DNA of 64,000 nt from CAJFUR01 sp904420575. GTDB taxonomy: Bacteria > Actinomycetota > Coriobacteriia > Coriobacteriales > Eggerthellaceae. Numbering within the stretch: position 1 is the stretch's first letter; each line of letters begins with the position of its first letter. The translations under genes and the position numbers were made by a program. Below, in pieces: positions 60,474-64,000 of this stretch. Location: the NCBI GenBank assembly GCA_965119745.1, contig OZ221973.1, forward strand, positions 2,728,001 through 2,792,000, given 5' to 3'. Below the pieces are notes generated by a model. It ran no database searches and was not told where the DNA came from. It worked only from the letters and a program-made list of their open reading frames with translations.

Positions 60474-61234
60474 AGCGACATCCCCCCATCGACGCAGATG
60501 ACCTGTCCCGTGATGTAGCCCGCCTCGTCGCTCGCCAAGAACCGCACGAGCGCCGCCACGTCCTCGGGCGCACCCAGCCGGCGCGCGGCGATGCGCTCGG
60601 TCATGGCCTCGCGTTGCTTGTCGGAAAGCGCGGCTGTCATGTCGGTGGTTATGAACCCGGGCGCCACCGCATTGGCCGTGACGTTGCGGGACGCGAGCTC
60701 GCGCGCGAGGGACTTCGTGAGGCCGATGACGCCCGCTTTCGAGGCGGCGTAGTTCGCCTGCCCCGCGTTGCCCGCCACGCCCACCACGCTGCTCATGTTG
60801 ACGATGCGCCCGAAGCGCTGCTTCATCATGCGCTGCGCCACCGCCTTGCAGCAGTTGAAGGTGCCCTTGAGGTTCACGCCGACGACCGCGTCGAAGTCTT
60901 CTTCCTTCATGCGGGCGATCAGGCCGTCGCGCGTGATGCCCGCGTTGTTCACCAGCACGTCCACGCGTCCGAACTCCTGGCAGGCGGCGTCGACGAGCGT
61001 GGCCGCCTCCTGCGCGTCGGCCACGTTGGCGGCCACGGCCAAGGTGCGCACGCCGCAGTCGGCCGCCAGGGCGTCGGCCAGCTCGCGCGCGGCGGGCAGC
61101 CCCTGTTCGCTGGAACAGTTCACGCACACGTCGTAGCCGGCGCGGGCCAGCTCCTGGGCCACGGCGCGGCCGATGCCGCGGCTGGACCCGGTGACGAGGG
61201 CCGCGCGGCGCGTCGTTTCGGTTTCGTTGGTCAT
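60470..61234 (-). CDS. fabG: 3-oxoacyl-ACP reductase
   Basis: A 254-residue short-chain dehydrogenase that reduces 3-ketoacyl-ACP with NADPH. It has the nucleotide motif VTGSSRGIGRA, NNAG in VLVNNAGITRDGL, catalytic Ser in NMSSVVG and Tyr-Lys in YAASKAG, and the FabG ending ITGQVICVDGGMSL. Length is a few residues above the typical FabG. It overlaps fabF by 4 bp and fabD by 4 bp. Confidence 0.97.
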   Translation of the reverse strand: MTNETETTRRAALVTGSSRGIGRAVAQELARAGYDVCVNCSSEQGLPAARELADALAADCGVRTLAVAANVADAQEAATLVDAACQEFGRVDVLVNNAGITRDGLIARMKEEDFDAVVGVNLKGTFNCCKAVAQRMMKQRFGRIVNMSSVVGVAGNAGQANYAASKAGVIGLTKSLARELASRNVTANAVAPGFITTDMTAALSDKQREAMTERIAARRLGAPEDVAALVRFLASDEAGYITGQVICVDGGMSL

Positions 61235-62265
61235 GAAAGCTCCTGTTCGGAACGGGTAACGGACGAGGCGGCTTCCCTGCGGGAAGCCTGTGCGCCGCAG
61301 AACGCCTCAAGGCTCTCCCGGTCCTGCACGCACGCGCGCCCGACGCCACGGTCGATGCGCTTCACCAGGCCGAAGAGCACGCCGCCGAAGCCCACTTCCG
61401 CGAACGTGTCCGCGCCTGCGGCCGCGAGCGCCTGCACGCTCTGCTCGAAGCGCACGGGGCTCGTGAGGTGGCGCACCAGGTGGTCGCGCGCGTCGGCCGC
61501 CGCAAGCGGGCGGGCGTCCACGTTGCACACGAGCGGCACGCGCGCCTCTTCGAACGCGACGTCCTTAAGGTAGGCGGCCAGCCCTTCGGCGGCCTCGGCC
61601 ATGAGCGGGCTGTGGAACGCGCCCGAGGTCGCAAGGCGCGAGAAGCGCTTGCCCGACGCCGCCCACGCCGCCTCGGCGCGCTCGACGGCCGCAGACGTGC
61701 CGGCTATGACGATCTGCCCCGGGCAGTTGAAGTTCGCCGGCACCAGCACGTCGCCCTGCGCGCATTCGTCGCAGAGCGCCTGCACGCCGGCCTCGTCGGC
61801 CTTCAGGAGCGCGCTCATCGCGCCCGGATGCGCGGCCGCAGCCTCGGCCATGAGCCGGGAGCGCTCCTTCACGAACGCGAAGGTGGCCTCGCACGACAGC
61901 ATGCCGGAGGCGGCCAGGGCGCTCGCCTGCCCCAGCGAGAACCCCAGCACGGCCGCAGGCTCCACGCCGCGCGCCGCAAGCGCCCGCGCCAGGGCCACCG
62001 ACAGCGCGCACAGCGCCGGCTGGGCGTACCGCGTGTCGTCGAGCCTTTCCGGGGCGGCGTTCGCCATGAGGCCGGCCACGTCGAAGCCGAACACGTCGGA
62101 TGCGCACGCGAGCGTCTCGGCGACCTCCTTCACGTCGAAAAGGTCGGCTCCCATCCCCGGCTTCTGCGCCCCCTGCCCCGAGAACAGGAAGACGGGTGCT
62201 CCGGGCACCAGGGAGGGCAGCTCCGACGAAGGGCGGGTTTCGGCAGCAGGATTCACGTCGTCCAC
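61231..62265 (-). CDS. fabD: Malonyl-CoA:ACP transacylase
   Basis: A 344-residue acyltransferase that loads malonate onto ACP. It has FLFSGQGAQKPGMGADLF at the N-terminus and the catalytic His near SGAFHSPLM. The nucleophile Ser is in GFSLGQASALA, where the usual motif is GHSLGEYSAL: the residue before Ser is Phe and the Glu after Gly is Gln. The substitution may be a lineage trait; activity is still likely since Ser and His remain. It overlaps fabG by 4 bp and is 7 bp after fabK. Confidence 0.94.
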   Translation of the reverse strand: MDDVNPAAETRPSSELPSLVPGAPVFLFSGQGAQKPGMGADLFDVKEVAETLACASDVFGFDVAGLMANAAPERLDDTRYAQPALCALSVALARALAARGVEPAAVLGFSLGQASALAASGMLSCEATFAFVKERSRLMAEAAAAHPGAMSALLKADEAGVQALCDECAQGDVLVPANFNCPGQIVIAGTSAAVERAEAAWAASGKRFSRLATSGAFHSPLMAEAAEGLAAYLKDVAFEEARVPLVCNVDARPLAAADARDHLVRHLTSPVRFEQSVQALAAAGADTFAEVGFGGVLFGLVKRIDRGVGRACVQDRESLEAFCGAQASRREAASSVTRSEQELS

Positions 62266-62272
62266 CGCCTTG

Positions 62273-63244
62273 TCACAGCGCCCGTTCGCGGCGGGCGTTG
62301 CAGGCGGCCATCTCGTCCATGCCGCGCGCGCCCAGCGCCTCGGCCTCGGCCACCAGCTCGTCTATGACCTGGGCAGCCGTCTTGCGCTCATGCACGAGGG
62401 CGGCCACCTGGCCCGCCATCATGGAGCCGTTGTCCACGTCGCCTTCGATGGCGCGGCGCAGCGAGCCCAGATACATCTGCTCCAGCTCATCGCCGTTGTG
62501 CTCCATGTCCTCTTCCAGCTTGCGCACGCTGCGCGCGAACCGGTTCTTGAGGCAGCGCGCCGGATGCCCGCTGCCACGGCCGGTCACGATGGTGTCGGAG
62601 TCCTTCGCCTTGAGCACGCGCTCCTTGTAGGCATCGGCAATAGTGCATTCCTCCACCGTGAGGAAGCGCGTTCCCAACTGCACGCCTTCGGCGCCCAGCG
62701 CGAACGCGGCCGCCATGCCGCGGCCGTCGGCAATGCCGCCCGCCGCGATGACGGGGATGGACACCGCGTCGCACACGGCCGGCACGAGCGCCATCGTGGT
62801 GAGCTCGCCGATGTGGCCGCCCGACTCGGTGCCTTCGGCCACCACCGCGTCGGCTCCCAGACGTTCCATGCGCACGGCCAGCGCCGTGGAGGCCACCACC
62901 GGCACCACCTTGATGCCGGCTTCCTTCCACATCTCCATGTAGTTTGCCGGGCTTCCCGCGCCGGTGGCGATGACGTCCACCCGCAGGTCGGCGAGCAGCT
63001 TGGCCACTTCGGCGGCGTTCGGGTCCATGAGCATGACGTTCGCGCCGATGGGCTTGTCCGTCATCGAGCGCACCAGGCTCACCTGTTCCTCTATCCACTC
63101 GAGCGGCGCGCCGCCGCACGCGATGATGCCCAGGCCGCCCGCCTTGCTCACCGCGCCGGCCAGGCTCGCGTTCGCGATGCGCGCCATGGCGCCTTGGATG
63201 ACCGGCACCTCGATGCCCAGCAGTTCGGTTACCCGTGTCTTCAT
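62273..63244 (-). CDS. fabK: Enoyl-ACP reductase II (FMN-dependent)
   Basis: A 323-residue FabK of the nitronate-monooxygenase/FMN barrel group, which performs the last reduction of the cycle instead of FabI and is insensitive to triclosan in known cases. It has VIQGAMARIANASLAGAVSKAGGLG at the N-terminus, then VDVIATGAGSP, VAEGTESGGHIGE with the conserved His, VIAAGGIADGRGMAAAFALGAEGVQLGTRF, and a C-terminal helical cap. A cluster of fabK, fabD, fabG and fabF in this order is typical of Gram-positive operons. acpP lies 147 bp upstream. Confidence 0.94.
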   Translation of the reverse strand: MKTRVTELLGIEVPVIQGAMARIANASLAGAVSKAGGLGIIACGGAPLEWIEEQVSLVRSMTDKPIGANVMLMDPNAAEVAKLLADLRVDVIATGAGSPANYMEMWKEAGIKVVPVVASTALAVRMERLGADAVVAEGTESGGHIGELTTMALVPAVCDAVSIPVIAAGGIADGRGMAAAFALGAEGVQLGTRFLTVEECTIADAYKERVLKAKDSDTIVTGRGSGHPARCLKNRFARSVRKLEEDMEHNGDELEQMYLGSLRRAIEGDVDNGSMMAGQVAALVHERKTAAQVIDELVAEAEALGARGMDEMAACNARRERAL

Positions 63245-63323
63245 GCGCTATGCCCTCTTTCTCTCAGACCTGCAAGCGGCGCCCTTCCCCGGGCGCGCTG
63301 CCCTGCTGGCGAAGCATCGCGCT

Positions 63324-63351
63324 CCCCCTGGCGTACGAGAACGCCAGGGGG
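63324..63351. repeat. Hairpin between acpP and fabK
   Basis: CCCCCTGGCG and its exact complement flank an 8-nt loop in the 147-bp acpP-fabK gap. With no T-run, it may cause partial termination or protect the short acpP mRNA, giving more ACP than enzymes. Confidence 0.5.
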
Positions 63352-63391
63352 GCGGACGCAAAGCGCAGGGGCCCGGCGCGGAAGCGCCGCG

Positions 63392-63613
63392 TTACTTCAA
63401 CGAATCGATGTGGGCGACCAGCTGCCCGACCGTCTGGATGCCCTCGGGCTCGCCCAGCTCAACTTCGCACTTCTCTTCCAGGTCGCACACCAACTCGACC
63501 ATGTCGAGCGAGTCGACGCCCAGTTCTTCGAACGTGGCCTCGTCGACAACCTTGTCAGCCTCGATGTCCAGGTTCTCGCTCAGCACTTCCTTGACGATGT
63601 CGATGGTTGCCAT
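63392..63613 (-). CDS. acpP: Acyl carrier protein
   Basis: A 73-residue acidic helical-bundle protein. The phosphopantetheine Ser is in the consensus LGVDSLDMVELV, and IVKEVLSENLDI and VGQLVAHIDSLK are typical of helices one and four. It carries growing acyl chains between the Fab enzymes. The start MATIDIVKEV has AGAAGGAG 6-8 bp upstream. It is the first gene of the leftward fatty-acid operon; a FabT-like palindrome lies about 70 bp upstream. Confidence 0.96.
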   Translation of the reverse strand: MATIDIVKEVLSENLDIEADKVVDEATFEELGVDSLDMVELVCDLEEKCEVELGEPEGIQTVGQLVAHIDSLK

Positions 63614-63683
63614 GAGCCTTCTCCTTCTCTTGCGGGACATGCCCGCTTCGCCGAAGCAGGCATGCCCTCTTTGCCGTCAAAAT

Positions 63684-63700
63684 AGTTTGATAATCAAAGT
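63684..63700. promoter_or_regulatory. FabT-like palindromic operator upstream of acpP
   Basis: AGTTTGATAATCAAAGT contains the perfect palindrome TTTGAT-A-ATCAAA, matching the FabT site of streptococci (TTTGATTATCAAA core). It stands 71 bp upstream of the acpP start, before a complete fab operon. The regulator gene was not found in the window. Elsewhere in 63614-63950 I see no supported gene. Confidence 0.6.
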
Positions 63701-63731
63701 ATCTAGCATGGTACGGGTGCCCCGACTTGAT

Positions 63732-63745
63732 TGCAAGCGCTTTCA
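63732..63745. promoter_or_regulatory. LacI/CcpA-type (cre-like) palindrome
   Basis: TGCAAGCGCTTTCA read on the other strand is TGAAAGCGCTTGCA, which fits the cre consensus TGWAARCGYTWNCW at all positions. It is about 120 bp before acpP. A 14-nt near copy (TTGCAAGCGCTTTC) lies near 19791, in a convergent spot, so chance cannot be excluded. Confidence 0.3.
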
Positions 63746-63950
63746 CGATATCTGCGCGCGCCGCTTAAGGAGAAGCCGAAGCCTCCTCGCCGCACGCGGC
63801 GGAAGGCAAGAACGAACACGGCGCACGCACGCCTCGGCAGGCCGCCCCGGCTGCAAGCGGCGGGAGTGCTGGACGGCGCCCCCCCGCAAGCGACAGGAGG
63901 GCCGGGCGACGTGCGGGGAACCGAGGGGTGCGCGCACGTCGTCGGCGCCG

Positions 63951-64000
63951 TCAGGCGTGCCCGTCGAAGAACCGCTTGACCTTCGCCAGCCCTGCGGCGA
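63951..64000 (-). CDS. C-terminal end of an unidentified gene (partial)
   Basis: Reading leftward from the window edge, 15 codons encode AAGLAKVKRFFDGHA and end at TGA 63953-63951. Codons are GC3-rich, as in real genes here. The product cannot be identified from so little. It could belong to a gene upstream of the fatty-acid operon on the same strand. Confidence 0.5.
   Translation of the reverse strand, partial: AAGLAKVKRFFDGHA

Overview
The window is high-GC bacterial DNA with Gram-positive features: a BceAB-type ABC transporter with its two-component system, an arginine deiminase operon, a FabK-type type II fatty-acid synthesis cluster, a sortase-type surface-protein remnant, and tmRNA beside SmpB. 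This combination points to an anaerobic actinobacterium of the class Coriobacteriia, most likely family Eggerthellaceae. That placement is inferred from gene content and style; no marker gene was compared.

Layout. 1-327 is the 5' part of a patatin-like lipase. 0.6-6.0 kb holds an ABC exporter (permease and ATPase, minus strand) divergent from an OmpR-type regulator and a histidine kinase that is split by a frameshift. 6.3-8.3 kb is a Na+/H+ antiporter and 8.4-10.1 kb is argS. 10.3-10.8 kb holds a surface-protein remnant and an inverted-repeat element. 11.0-16.4 kb is the arginine deiminase operon, arcA-arcB-arcC-transporter, which makes ATP from arginine. 16.5-20.4 kb carries tRNA-Pro, tRNA-Gly and tRNA-Arg around a three-domain DNA ligase D and a small glutaredoxin. 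20.5-24.6 kb has rdgB, murI, ybaK and an L,D-transpeptidase. 24.8-28.1 kb is a trans-translation group: tmRNA, a very acidic unknown protein, smpB and an M42 aminopeptidase. 28.3-32.4 kb carries a fused trehalose synthase/phosphatase, a LURP-one-like gene with an in-frame amber codon, and a GIY-YIG protein.

32.6-46.0 kb is a complete type I-C CRISPR-Cas locus. The array has 82 repeats and 81 spacers by hand count, next to cas2-cas1-cas4-cas7-cas8c-cas5-cas3, all transcribed leftward. The spacers include one exact duplicate and three related pairs, which suggests repeated encounters with the same kinds of invader. Just upstream of cas3 lies an AT-richer patch with the C-terminal stub of a second Cas8c and one lone, different I-C-like repeat, probably the relic of another I-C system, followed by an orphan HipA-like kinase.

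48.1-55.8 kb holds adenine deaminase, a Nudix hydrolase, an SRAP protein, an unknown protein, a TudS-GNAT fusion, and a 903-residue protein built from two wHTH-nucleotidyltransferase modules around a choline-kinase-like domain. 56.0-63.6 kb is a leftward fatty-acid operon: acpP-fabK-fabD-fabG-fabF-fabZ-accDA. The AccD-AccA fusion carries an extra N-terminal domain resembling the biotin carboxylase N-domain, and a FabT-like palindrome lies upstream of acpP.
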